DNA from: Ceratobasidium sp. AG-K
Taxonomy: Eukaryota; Basidiomycota; Agaricomycetes; Cantharellales; Ceratobasidiaceae
Direction: 5' to 3'
Assembly: GCA_037039685.1 (NCBI GenBank)
Contig: JAWNGF010000003.1
Location: 2,294,001 to 2,358,000 of the forward strand
DNA length: 64,000 nucleotides
The notes under the pieces are model-generated. The model did not search any database, was not told the origin of the DNA, and was given only the letters and a program-made list of their open reading frames with translations. Each line of letters begins with the position of its first letter. The stretch's first letter is position 1. The translations under genes and the position numbers were made by a program. This document shows positions 19,608 to 29,591 of the stretch, in pieces.

Positions 19608-19984
19608 GGCCTAGGTGGTCCAATGTGTGGGACAAAAACTTCAAGAGCAACTTGGCGGATTGGAGGATGGAGTGGGGACAATACCAGAGGGAGAAGTTCA
19701 AATGGAAGCCGTTCTGTTGGCAGGAAAAGGAGGCTGACATCTCACAATGGGCAGAGGTGGAACCAGACACTTGACAATGGTCAAAGGAGCATGTGGAGGA
19801 GCAGGAGCGGGTTATGGACTGGTCTAAAGCCAACTGGACCAACAAGGAGACATGGGAGAAATGGGAGAAGTACTCTGACAAACCGGGTAACACCATGTTC
19901 AACCCCATAGACCTAACGGAGGAGAAGGAGGACAACCTGGACGGCCTGGTAGAAAAGGCCAACAAGGACTGCTGGGTCCAGTAG
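19220..19984 (+). pseudogene. B1 ORF3, interrupted
   Basis: This is 765 nt, the same length as in B3, B4 and B5, starting MPAMSRQTI. It is stopped by TGA near 19354 and TGA near 19772. The corresponding CxGC segment (VCQGCATF) and the IDLTEEKED tail remain legible. Confidence 0.75.
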
Positions 19985-20029
19985 TAAGGTCCCCTCAGTT
20001 TCCCCTCACACACCTTAAAGGGGGAGTAA

Positions 20030-20489
20030 TGTTGTGAGCCTTGCTCACTCCATCAGACTTGTCTGCGTCTTGTCCTGTCTTGTGGCTGTGCCTGTTATGT
20101 TTTGTTTCTCTTTTCCCACCATGTTGCCACCTCCTTGTGGTAATTCTGTTACACAGTGTAACACGGCTGTGCTATTGTACAAGTCATGTCTGTTCATACA
20201 GCATGACTCACATGGACACTCCTGACTGGCTGTTTTGTATGACTCATGTGGCTGCTCCTTGTATGACTTGGCCACTTTGTGAATATATATAGAGGACCAA
20301 CAAGCCTGGTAACCCCAGCTTGTTTTGTCTTGTCAAACATCCCCTTTGAGTGACACTTTGAACCACCCCTACCCTCAAGAGCCTACAGACACTTAAGTGT
20401 GTTGCGGTTCAAGAGGTCATTTGGGTCTTAGTGCCGTCCACTCTCTGTTGCAGCTTGTCTCATAAGCCACCTAGAAGAAGCTTACAACA
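20030..20489 (+). repeat. B1 3' LTR
   Basis: This is a 460 bp LTR preceded by the polypurine tract AAAGGGGGAG. It is only about 92% identical to the 5' LTR by eye, far less than the pairs of B5, B3 or A1. Confidence 0.9.
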
Positions 20490-21433
20490 ATTGAGGACTA
20501 TGTGACTTGCTCCCCAGAAGGAGACAAATGGACAAAGGATATTGAGGCTGTGTGGGAGGAAACAAAAGCCCTGATGGAATACCATCTATCAAAGGAAGAA
20601 ACTCCAAAAACACAATACAAGGAAGGGGACAACGTCTGGCTCTTGACTACCAACTTCACCACAAGACGCCCAAGCAAGAAGCTTGATGACAAGAAGACAG
20701 GCCCCTTTGTTGTGACAAAACAAATCTCTTCACACGCCTACCAACTTGATCTTTCAAAGTCCATGCGTATTCACAATGTCTTCCATGGAACATGCTGACC
20801 CCCTATACTGAAGATCTAGACTTCCAAAAATATCAACCCCAACCTCCGCCAATCATGACCAAGGAAGACAAAGAAGAGTAAGAAGTTGAGAAGATTGTAG
20901 ATTGGTATCAAGACCTTGATGGGCTGAAATACTGCATCAGATGGAAAGGTTACAGTCCTCCAGAAGATGCAGAAGAACTGGTGGAAAACTTTGCCAAACT
21001 GACTCATGTCATGAGAAAGTTCCAAAGAGACTTTCCCACTGGCCCACTTCCTCCAAATTTCACTCCCTCAGAGTACAAAAAGGCAAAGGGGAAAGCGGCA
21101 GAAATCATCACTCCAGCTTTTCAGCCAACTACTACTAGTTCACTGCCAAATGCTTCCCCCATTCAAAAAAACCCTTCACCTCTCTACCAAAGGTGCCTGC
21201 CTCTTGCACTGCCCCCTCCACCTTTGTCACCTGGGCCTCCAAGTACAAGAAAGCTAGGGCCTACAAGAAGGACCTCATGCTTGCCAGACCAGGTGAGTTT
21301 GCTGTCAGCAACAGGGACACCGCCCCCTGGTCCCTCAAGGAGGCCAAGCACCTTGAACCAGGCATCAAGCTTGGATACATCGCCCTGCAGGAATGAGCTG
21401 CCAACCAGTGGGACAAGCAACGCAAGTCCCTGA
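20490..21433 (+). pseudogene. pol: C3 pol C-terminus with chromodomain
   Basis: This encodes the linker SPEGDKWTKDIEAVWEETKA, the GPF module (TGPFVVTKQ) and a degraded chromodomain (KYCIRWKGYSPPED). A frameshift occurs near 20796 and a TAA near 20881. The frame then runs on into the ORF3 region. Confidence 0.8.
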
Positions 21434-22365
21434 TTGTCCCCCACCTTGTCTCCCTAGTCTGGGTTAGCCATCCAGATGCCTGGCCCGCCAACCCCACCAA
21501 CATTGGCTGCAGCAAATACTACTACTGCCGTGGTTGCATTGGGCTTACTGTCCACAACATTGTCCTCAAGAGCGTTGATGCCTGGAACCGCAACACTGGT
21601 TTCAAGTGGGAAGGAGACAAGTGGTTCAAGCAAGAAAACAATCCTCACCTTGCCATTGACCACGGTGAACACCACAACAAGGAGGGAATCCGGTGGTGCC
21701 CATGCACTACAGACTTTGAGTCAGGATGCCCAACGGACTGTGAGTTTGAACAATTACCTGGCCCCACAAAGACTTACCCAAGAGACAATCCCCCCTGGAA
21801 TGCCATTGGCTGGCCAAAAGTCACCAACAGAAGTGGACACATCAACTTGGTGGGACAGCCAATGGAAGACGCCAAGGAAGAGGCCATCAAGGTCCCCCCT
21901 GAACCCCCAAGCTCTGATAGCAGGAACAACATCCCTGCCCCTCCTCACATTACCAACAAGGAGGCCAAACAAGTCAAATGAGAATGGGAGGCCATGTGGG
22001 ACAAAGCCCAAGCAAACGTTGAGGCCCTCATTGCCAATGTTGGCAATGCCATCACCAATATGGAGCCACACCCCCCAGCTGATCAAATGCCCTGCAATGC
22101 CAATGTCCTTGAGGCATACCACCTTGTCCAATGCAGTTCCTGGAGCATTGAGCAGCTCAACAAATGGCTTGCCCACAGGCAAGAGCAGTGGTCCTAACAG
22201 GAGGCGGCAGATCTTGAGCACCTACAAGAGCAGCACCAGGAGGAGCTTGATCACCTCTACCAGGAGAAGTGGGACCACATGAACAAGGTCCTTGAAGTGG
22301 ACATGTGCGCCCTGGCAGAAAGGGTTGGATGGCTGGAGCTAAAGGAATGTGTTGCCTGCAAATAG
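21193..22365 (+). pseudogene. C3 ORF3, interrupted
   Basis: This is colinear with the intact ORF3 of C2. The start codon has become GTG, and TGA codons stand near 21394 and 21979 with a TAA near 22196. The zinc-like segment YYYCRGCIGLTVHNIVLKS is preserved. It ends with a TAG at 22363-22365. Confidence 0.75.
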
Positions 22366-22405
22366 GCAAGTGTGCTCCACTACACTTGCCTTTGTGGGGG
22401 GGCAA

Positions 22406-22902
22406 TGTTGTGACCCGTTCCTCCCTCTGTCCCTCTTTGCAGTCTTGTGGCTTGTACTGGCGCCTTAAGTGCCCTTTCTCTTTGTTGAGCCCTCTCCCTT
22501 GATTAGTGAGTTGTATGGATGATGTGTCACCATGAGTCATAGACTCATGCTGTCTTCTATTGGCTGGCCTGCGCAGCCCCCTTTATGACTTGGACTTTGA
22601 CTCAGGCATGTGACTCATGTATCTACTATGACTCACTTGCTTTCTGAGTATATATACTGGCTTGCAAGCATGGTCATCCCCAGCTTGCTTTGCCTTGTCA
22701 ACTCTCCCTGCAGTGTGATCAGAGGCACTTGGCTACTTAGCCTTTAGCACAGCCACTTGGACTTAGGAGCTAGTGACTTGTACTGACAAGACTAGCATTT
22801 GTCCACCTTAGTGATAGAGTCTTAGAAGACTTATCACATATAGTTCCCACATCTCAAAGGCCATTAGTGGTTGTCAACCATAGGCATTAGCAGGTTGTGA
22901 CA
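22406..22902 (+). repeat. C3 3' LTR
   Basis: This is a 497 bp LTR, TGTTGTGACC...GTTGTGACA, preceded by the polypurine tract GTGGGGGGGCAA. Three TGACTCA boxes precede a TATATATA box. It is followed by GGGGT, presumably the right target duplication. Confidence 0.9.
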
Positions 22903-22963
22903 GGGGTAGAGAACCAGGTTCTCCTTAAACCAGACATTTTTATTTTGGCTATCACCCCTGACC
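22903..22963 (+). pseudogene. pol: Scrap of family A pol (RNase H/integrase linker)
   Basis: The 61 bp encode GVENQVLLKPDIF.LAITPD, matching residues about 633-652 of A1 Pol on the plus strand. It switches abruptly to family C pol at a 4 bp microhomology (GACC, 22960-22963). Confidence 0.85.
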
Positions 22964-24191
22964 CTGACAGGCTGAAATACCACATCAGATGGAAAGGTTA
23001 TGGCCCCCTGGAGGATACAGAAGAACCAGCAGAAAACTTTGCCAAGCTGACTCATGTCATGAGAAAGTTCCAAAGGGATTTCCCACTGGCCCACTCCCTC
23101 CAAATTACACTTCCTCAGAGTACAAAAAGGCAAAGGGGAAAGCAGCAAAAATCATCACTCCAGCTTTTCAGCCAACTAGCACTTGTTCACTGCCAAACAC
23201 TCCCCCCCTTTCAAAAAACTTTTTACCACTTGACCAAAGATGCCTGCCTCTTGCACTGCCTCCTCTGCTGTCGTCACCCAAGCCTCTGAATACAAGAAAG
23301 CCAGGGGCCACAAGAAGGCCCTCATGCTTGCAGGAACATGCAAGTATGCTGTCAACAACAGGGACCCTGCCCCCTGGTCCCTCAATGAGGCCAAAGCCCT
23401 TGCCAAACAGCTTGAACCAGGTGTCCAACTTGGATATGTGCCCCTGCAAGAGCAAGCAACCATTGAATGGGACAAGGAACACAAGTCCCTCATTGTTCCC
23501 TGCCTTGGCTCCCTACTTTGGTTTAGCCTTCCAGATGCCCAGCCCTCCAACCCCACTGACATTGGCAGCAGCAAGTACTACCACTGCCAAGGTTGCATCA
23601 GACTTACAGTCCATGACATAGTCCTCAAAAGTGCCAATGCCTGGAACTGTGACACTGGGTACAAGTGGGAAAGGGACCAGTTGTTCAAGCAAGAGGAAGA
23701 TCCTTGCCTTGCCCTTGCCAACAGACCCCGCAATGAGGAAGGAATCTGGTGGCGCCCATGCACCACAGACTTTGAGTCAGGATGGCCAATGGACTTTGAG
23801 TTCAAACTGCTACCAACTCCTTCAAACACATACCCTAGAGACAATCCCTCCTTCAATGCCATTGACTGGACAAAAGGCATGGACAGAAGTGGCCATGTCA
23901 ACATGACAGGACCACCCATGGAGGACAACAACAAGGAGGCCATCAAGGTCCCCCCATACCCCCAAGTTCCAATACTGGGAACAACATCAAACAAGAATGG
24001 GAGGCTACATGGGACAAGGCCCAAGCAAACATTGAGGCCCTTATCACAGACATTGGCAGTGCCATTGCTAACATGGAGCCACACCCCCCAGCCAACTGAA
24101 TGCCATGCAACGCCAATGTCCTCAAGGCCTACTGCCTTGTCCAATGTGGGTGGTGGAGTGTTAAGCAGCTCAACCAATGGCTTGACCACAG
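22960..24191 (+). mobile_element. Element C4 fragment
   Basis: This starts inside the C chromodomain (YHIRWKGYGPLED), runs through ORF3 and is cut at 24191 by A3. It has neither LTR. Confidence 0.85.
23240..24191 (+). pseudogene. C4 ORF3, truncated
   Basis: ATG at 23240 (MPASCTASSAV), colinear with C2 ORF3. It has YYHCQGCIRLTVHDIVLKS where C2 has CRGC, and FNAIDWTKG. It is shortened by a deletion after about 220 codons and cut by the A3 LTR. Confidence 0.7.
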
Positions 24192-24604
24192 TGTCCCAAC
24201 TTGGGTCAATTAGGTATATAAAGGTTAAGGGGTTTGACTTAGGCAAGTCTTAGAACCCAAGGATTAGTGATAGTAAGGGGATTTGATTGAGCAAGTCCTA
24301 GTGGAGAGGAGGTCAAGCCTTGTTGTTAACCGGCTTGACCTCTGGGTTTATATACATGAGGGATCAAGGCCACGTCATCATCTATCAGTGTGGGAAAGGC
24401 AAGTACAACCGATGATAAGCGAGATAAGAGATATGACTTGACATTCTGGAAGTTCTGGAAGCATCACTGATATCAAATGAAAAGACAATTACATCACCTG
24501 ATACAAGTTAAGCGCCAGAGGACATTTGTACCAAAAAAGGAAAGTGTTTGGAAAATAAGATATAAAATCAGAATAAAATGTCTGAGCTTAGTCAGCTCAT
24601 GACG
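24192..24604 (-). repeat. A3 3' LTR
   Basis: This is a 413 bp LTR. Its inner terminus reads GACG instead of GACA, a point change at the LTR end. The polypurine tract lies at 24605-24616. Confidence 0.9.
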
Positions 24605-24614
24605 TTACCCCCTC

Positions 24615-27083
24615 CTAAGGGCCTGGTGCGGTGGGGTGGAGTTTGTGAAATTTATCAACCAGTTCAGGAGCGTTCTTGAGATCTTCCTTTGATTGCCAAG
24701 AGTTGTCTGCATGAGAGTATCCTTTCCACTTGACATAATAGTGGAGTTGACGGCGGATTTTCTTGGAATTAAGGATCTCTTTGACTTCCCACGCTTCTTC
24801 TCCTTCTTGTGTGACAATAGGGGGTGGTTGAACTGGTTTGCGGCCGTGGGGATCAGAGTGGAATTTCTTGAGCAGCATGACGTGGAAGACAGGATGAATC
24901 TCCATTGATTTTGGTAATTCCAGTCTAAAGGCATGAGTCCCTACTTTTTCCATTACTTTGTAAGGGCCTAAAACTTTGTGGGAGAGTTTTACTGAGGGTC
25001 TGTCTGTGGAAATGTTCTGATGATTAAGCCAGACTTTATCCCCCAGGTTTATCTCTTCTGGTTCTTTGGCTCCTTTATCAAAGTAGTGTTTATAGGACTG
25101 ATTTGCTAGAATGAGGGCTGCTTTGACTTCGTCGTATCCTTTCAACAGGAATTCCGCATGGGCATCAGCTTCAGGAACAGTATAGTCTGATTCTTCCCCG
25201 ATGTTCATTCTAGGGTTGAAACCCTGGCAGATTTGGAAAGGGGTTTTGCCAGTGGATGCTTGGATTCCATTGTTGTAAGCAAATTCTGCCATAGGGAGCA
25301 GGGCCACCCAGTCGTTTTGCCTATGGTTAACAAAAGCCCTGATAAAGATTTCAACGACTTGGTTTGCCTGTTCTGACTGTCCGTCTGTCCTTGGATGGTA
25401 GGCTGTGCTGAAGGTAGGTTTTACGTCCAACCGTTTGTACAGATGCCTAATGAACTTTGAGTTGAAAGTGGATCCTCTATCTGAGACTGTTGCTTTTGGG
25501 GTGCCGTGAAGTTTCCAAATGTTTGCAACAAAGATATTGGCTATGTCTCCTGCTGTGGCCGTTGATTTGCAAGGGAGATAGTGTGCCATCTTGGAGAACC
25601 AATCTACCACTGTCAAGATTGCGTCATATCCTTCTGATTCTGGGAGCCCTACAATCATGTCATAGGAGATCTCTTCCCAAGGTCTCTCAGGAATATGTAA
25701 AGGATGCAGTAGTCCTGTGGGGAGTTGGTTCAATGGTTTAACTCAAATGCATGTTTTGCAGTGTGACACATAAGAGTTGACAAATTTCTTCATGGTTGGC
25801 CAGTAGTAAGTTCTTGAGACCAATTCCAGTGTTCTTGCTTGTCCAGGATGCCCAGCTGTAATATTGTCATGGCGCAATTCCAATATCAGGTTTCTGATGG
25901 TTTCATCCTTGGGGACAAAGATCTTTCCTTTGAACATTAGGAGTCCTTCTCTGTATTCCCAATCTTTGACTTTTTCTCTGTTTCTCAGCTTATTGTGGGC
26001 TTCCTCTAATCTGGGATCTTTGAGGATTGCTTCTCTGATTAGATTGTTAATCTCCTGGTCAGGGGTAATAGCCGAAATAAAAATGTCTGGTTTGAGGAGA
26101 ACTTGGTTCTCTACCCCCCCCAAAGGTTCTAGGTCATATTGCCTCAAGAGAATGTCTGCTTTTTTGTTTTGGTTTCCTGGCCTGTACATGATTTGGAAGT
26201 TGAAGTCCACCAAGAAATTCATCCAGCGGATTTGGCACTGGTTCAATTGTTTGGATGATGAGAAGTATTCCAAATTTTTGTGATCTGTTATCACTTGAAT
26301 GGCTTTTTCTGTGCCTTGAAGTAAGTGCCACCATTCTTTGAAGGCTCTAATAATTGCCAATAGTTCTGTGTCAAAAATGTTGTAGTTTTGTTCAGCTGGA
26401 TTCAGTGATTTAGAAAGAAAAGCTACTGGGTGTAATTTCCCTTCTTCATCCTTCTGAGATAAAACTGCTCCTGTGGCAAATCCCGACGCATCTGTCTCAA
26501 GGAAAAATTCCTTATTTTGATCAGGCTGCATCATTACAGGTGCCACCTTAAGGGCTTCTTTTAGCGCATTCATGGCCTCTTGTTCTTTGCTTGTCCACTG
26601 CCACTTTTGATCCTTCTTAAGTAGGTTATATAGAGGTCTGGCTTTGCCGGCAAAGTCTTGAATGAATCTTCAATAGAAATTGACAAATCCTAGGAACTCT
26701 TGAACTTGTTTGACATTCTTGGGTGCTTTCCAATTCATAGCTGCCGTGACCTTTTCCTGATCCGTTTTGATTCCTTTATTGGAAATGACTAATCCTACCC
26801 AGTCCAGTTTGGTTTGGTGGAACTTGCATTTCCTCAATTTTGAAATCAGCTTGTGTTCCCTTAGTCTTCTTAGCACCTCTTTCACCTGTCCTGGATGATC
26901 TTAGACTTGTTTGGAAAAAACAAAGATATCATCAATGTATACGAGTACAAAAACCCCCATAATGTCCCTGAATATAGAGTTCATTAGGGACTGGAAGCTT
27001 GATGGAGTGTTTTTGAGACCAAAGGGCATGACTTTCCATTCATACATGCTGTATTGAGTTTTGAATGCTGTTTTCCATTCATG
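24615..27083 (-). pseudogene. pol: A3 pol, C-terminal part (RT to chromodomain)
   Basis: This is colinear with A1 Pol from the RT region to the end, with the integrase core (SDRGSTF, YHPRTDGQSEQAN) and chromodomain intact. It is interrupted by TGA near 25741 and 26667 and TAA near 26904. B5 splits the gene in the RT domain at 27083; it resumes at 34323. Confidence 0.88.
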
Positions 27084-27088
27084 GCCTG

Positions 27089-27544
27089 TGTCGTGAGCTA
27101 GCTCACTCCATCAGACTTGCCCGTTGCCGCGCCCTCCTGTCTTCCCTCTTTGTGTTACGTTCCCCGTTCTGTCTGCCGCGTTGCCACCTTCTTGTGGTTA
27201 TACTGTTACATTGTGTAACGCGGCTGTGCTTTGTACGAGTCATGTCTGTTCATACAGCATGACTCACATGGACACTCCTGACTGGTTGACTGTTATGACT
27301 CTTGTGGCTGCGTCCTGTATGACTCGGCCTTGTCTTGTTTATATATAGAGGACCAACAAGCCTGGTAACCCCAGCTTGTTTTGTCTTGTCAAACATCCCC
27401 TTTGAGTGACACTTTGAACCACCCCTACCCTCAAGAGCCTACAGACACTTAAGTGTGTTGCGGTTCAAGAGGTCACTTAGGTCTTAGTGCCGTCCACTCT
27501 CCATTGCGGCTTGTCTCATAGCCACTAAGAAGAAGCTTACGACA
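27089..27544 (+). repeat. B5 5' LTR
   Basis: This is a 456 bp LTR with one TGACTCA near 27261, the palindrome GTTACATTGTGTAAC near 27207, a TATATATA box near 27341 and the primer segment AGCTTGTTTTGT at 27373-27384. Confidence 0.95.
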
Positions 27545-27546
27545 TT

Positions 27547-27558
27547 ACAAAACAAGCT
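27547..27558 (+). promoter_or_regulatory. B5 self-priming primer-binding site
   Basis: ACAAAACAAGCT starts two bases after the LTR and is fully complementary to 27373-27384 in the LTR. Confidence 0.65.
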
Positions 27559-27573
27559 TAACAACATACAAAC

Positions 27574-29574
27574 ATGTCTATTCAAGAAGATGGAGGGTCA
27601 CGCCCCTCATCCACTATATCAACAAGAAGAGGACCTAGTCGGGCAGCAAGGCCCACAGGATCACTAAACGAACAAGATATCGCACAAATTCAAGCGGGAG
27701 GTCCTGCCCGATCACGCTCCCAAAGTCAAACATCAATGCCGGGAGCTTTTGGCATCACCGACATGACAACTGTACAAGAGGAAGAACCCACTATCACAAA
27801 TAGGGAACCAGGAGATCTCACAAATGACCCCACTCCAGCTGCAATTCCCATTCCAACTGGAAGTCCAGGGCCATCACGCCCTTTATGGCCACTAGGGACT
27901 AGGAGGCTGTTCTTTTCTCCCCAACCTGAGGCTCATGGGGGCGTGTCACTTGCTCCCATTAGACCCCCTCTTACACCACACATTCCCAATGTCCCTACAG
28001 TTCCCCAAATTGGAGGAACCATCACCAACGCTGGACCAATCCCCGTGGCTTCCCAGCCAGTCACACCAGCGATTCCAGCACCACCGTATGTTCCACAAGG
28101 TTACTCCGGACAGTTGGCCCTGGTACAACGAAGCACTGGCGATCCAGGAAGCTCAAGTTCAAGTTCCAGCTCTAGCAGCAGAACTGTAATCAGTAATTTA
28201 GACAACCTGGACGACCTTCTAGAAGGAAGACACAACGCCACCCTTAGGGTTATAGACGGAATGAGAGTCACGATAGATCGAAGGCTTAGCGGCCTAGAAC
28301 AGGCCACACAAGTTCTAGCTAACAACCAGCAAATCTTTAACAACTCCATCAACACCCTACAAGGCACCTTGACGGACATTCTGAACTCAGCAAGAAATGG
28401 CGAACATAATTCCTTCTTAGTCGGTCAAGACGTAACCCGCCTTCGAAATGAGGTTACCAACACTCAAGGACTAGTGAACAATGTACGCGAAGAACTCAAC
28501 ACTACCAGACAAGGGCAACTCAAATGGAACGAGGCAGTAACACAAGGATTAGAAACCTTACGACAGGAAGGAACCTCCTTTACCACCAAAATCACGGAAG
28601 TTCAGGAAACTATCAACAACATGCGAGAAGAAATGGATGAAGCGTCTCTCCACGGGATCCCCTCCAGACGATCAAATTCTCCACCACATCCAGACGCGGA
28701 ATCTACCAGAATCGACGAATTAGAATTAAGAATCCAATGACTGACTGAGAACCCAAACATTGGTAGCGGACCACGTCGTCCCAAGGTGAGTTGTCCAGAA
28801 GCCTTTGACGGAAAGAAAGGAGAAGGTGCCAAAATGTTCATCACACAAATGGAGAGCTACCTTGTACGTCTAGGCGATCAATACACTTCCGGCGAAGAAA
28901 GGATCCGCGAAGCCCTAGCCAACTTCAAGTCTGAGAACAAAGCTGCCACCCACTGGGCACAAGTACTCTTACGATCGCTTAACCAAGGAGGAAACAACCA
29001 AAATCTGGTCTCATGGGAGAGTTTCAAAGGACACTTCATGGAACAGTTCAGCGACCCTAACAAGAAAGCTAAAGCCAAATCGGACATCCGAAAATGCAAA
29101 CAAACCAACTCGGTAGCAAACTATGCTTCGGAATTCCGATACCTTCTGGTAGACGTAAATTGGGGACAGGAAGCCCTGATCAACCAATTCAAGGAAGGGT
29201 TGAAGTCTGAGGTCAAAACCAAGCTAGCTCGTTTTGAACTAACTCTGATCAATGAAGATGGGACAGAACGAGAACTTTCTCTTGACCGGTGGATTTCAAT
29301 CGCAATCTCTATTGACCAGAAATTGCAACAAATCAAGACCTCTACTGGGAAGAAAGCAGCCCAACCAACCGCTAGCGGACAATCCTCTACAAAACGACTT
29401 CCTGACGAAGTATACAAAGCAAGGATAGCAAGCAACCACTGCTTGAAATGCGGGCAGGAAGGACACTGTTCATTCAAATGCCCGTCCAAGGAATGGATAA
29501 CAACGGAACCTAACATTAAAGGAAGGGAGGCAACAATTACAGAAGACTCGGGAAAAGAAGGGGTCTCCCTCTAA
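27574..29574 (+). pseudogene. gag: B5 gag with a single stop
   Basis: This is 667 codons, colinear with the intact B3 gag, and open except for TGA at 28738-28740 (RIQ*LTEN), a CGA-type site. The N-terminal third is Pro/Ser/Thr-rich, followed by a helical region (LEQATQVLANNQQIF...), the retrotransposon-gag domain (ATHWAQVLLRSLNQGG) and the CCHC knuckle (CLKCGQEGHCSFKC). It forms the particle and packages RNA. With one nonsense change it is nearly intact. Confidence 0.9.
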
Positions 29575-29591
29575 CTGTGTGTGGAGAGACC
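29550..29591 (+). promoter_or_regulatory. B5 -1 frameshift cassette
   Basis: GGGAAAA lies at 29550-29556, with spacer GAAGG and a GGTCTC / GAGACC stem (29562-29591) around the gag stop. The spacer differs from B1 and B3 while heptamer, spacing and stem are kept. Confidence 0.65.

Larger units (their letters stand above)
13269..20489 (+). mobile_element. Element B1, full length but chimeric
   Basis: This is a family B element of 7,221 bp with LTR-gag-pol-ORF3-LTR order. The flanking 5-mers differ (ATGCA left, ATTGA right) and the two LTRs differ at well over 20 positions. They match different subtypes: the 5' LTR is like B4, and the 3' LTR has its own GTTACACAGTGTAAC palindrome. The left neighbour is minus-strand C2 and the right neighbour plus-strand C3. 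It is best explained as the product of recombination between two B insertions. Confidence 0.85.
20490..22902 (+). mobile_element. Element C3, 3' end
   Basis: This is family C on the plus strand, from the integrase/chromodomain linker through ORF3 to the 3' LTR. Its 5' side is lost at the B1 junction. Its 3' LTR abuts a scrap of family A pol, so C3 was inserted into an A element. Confidence 0.85.
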
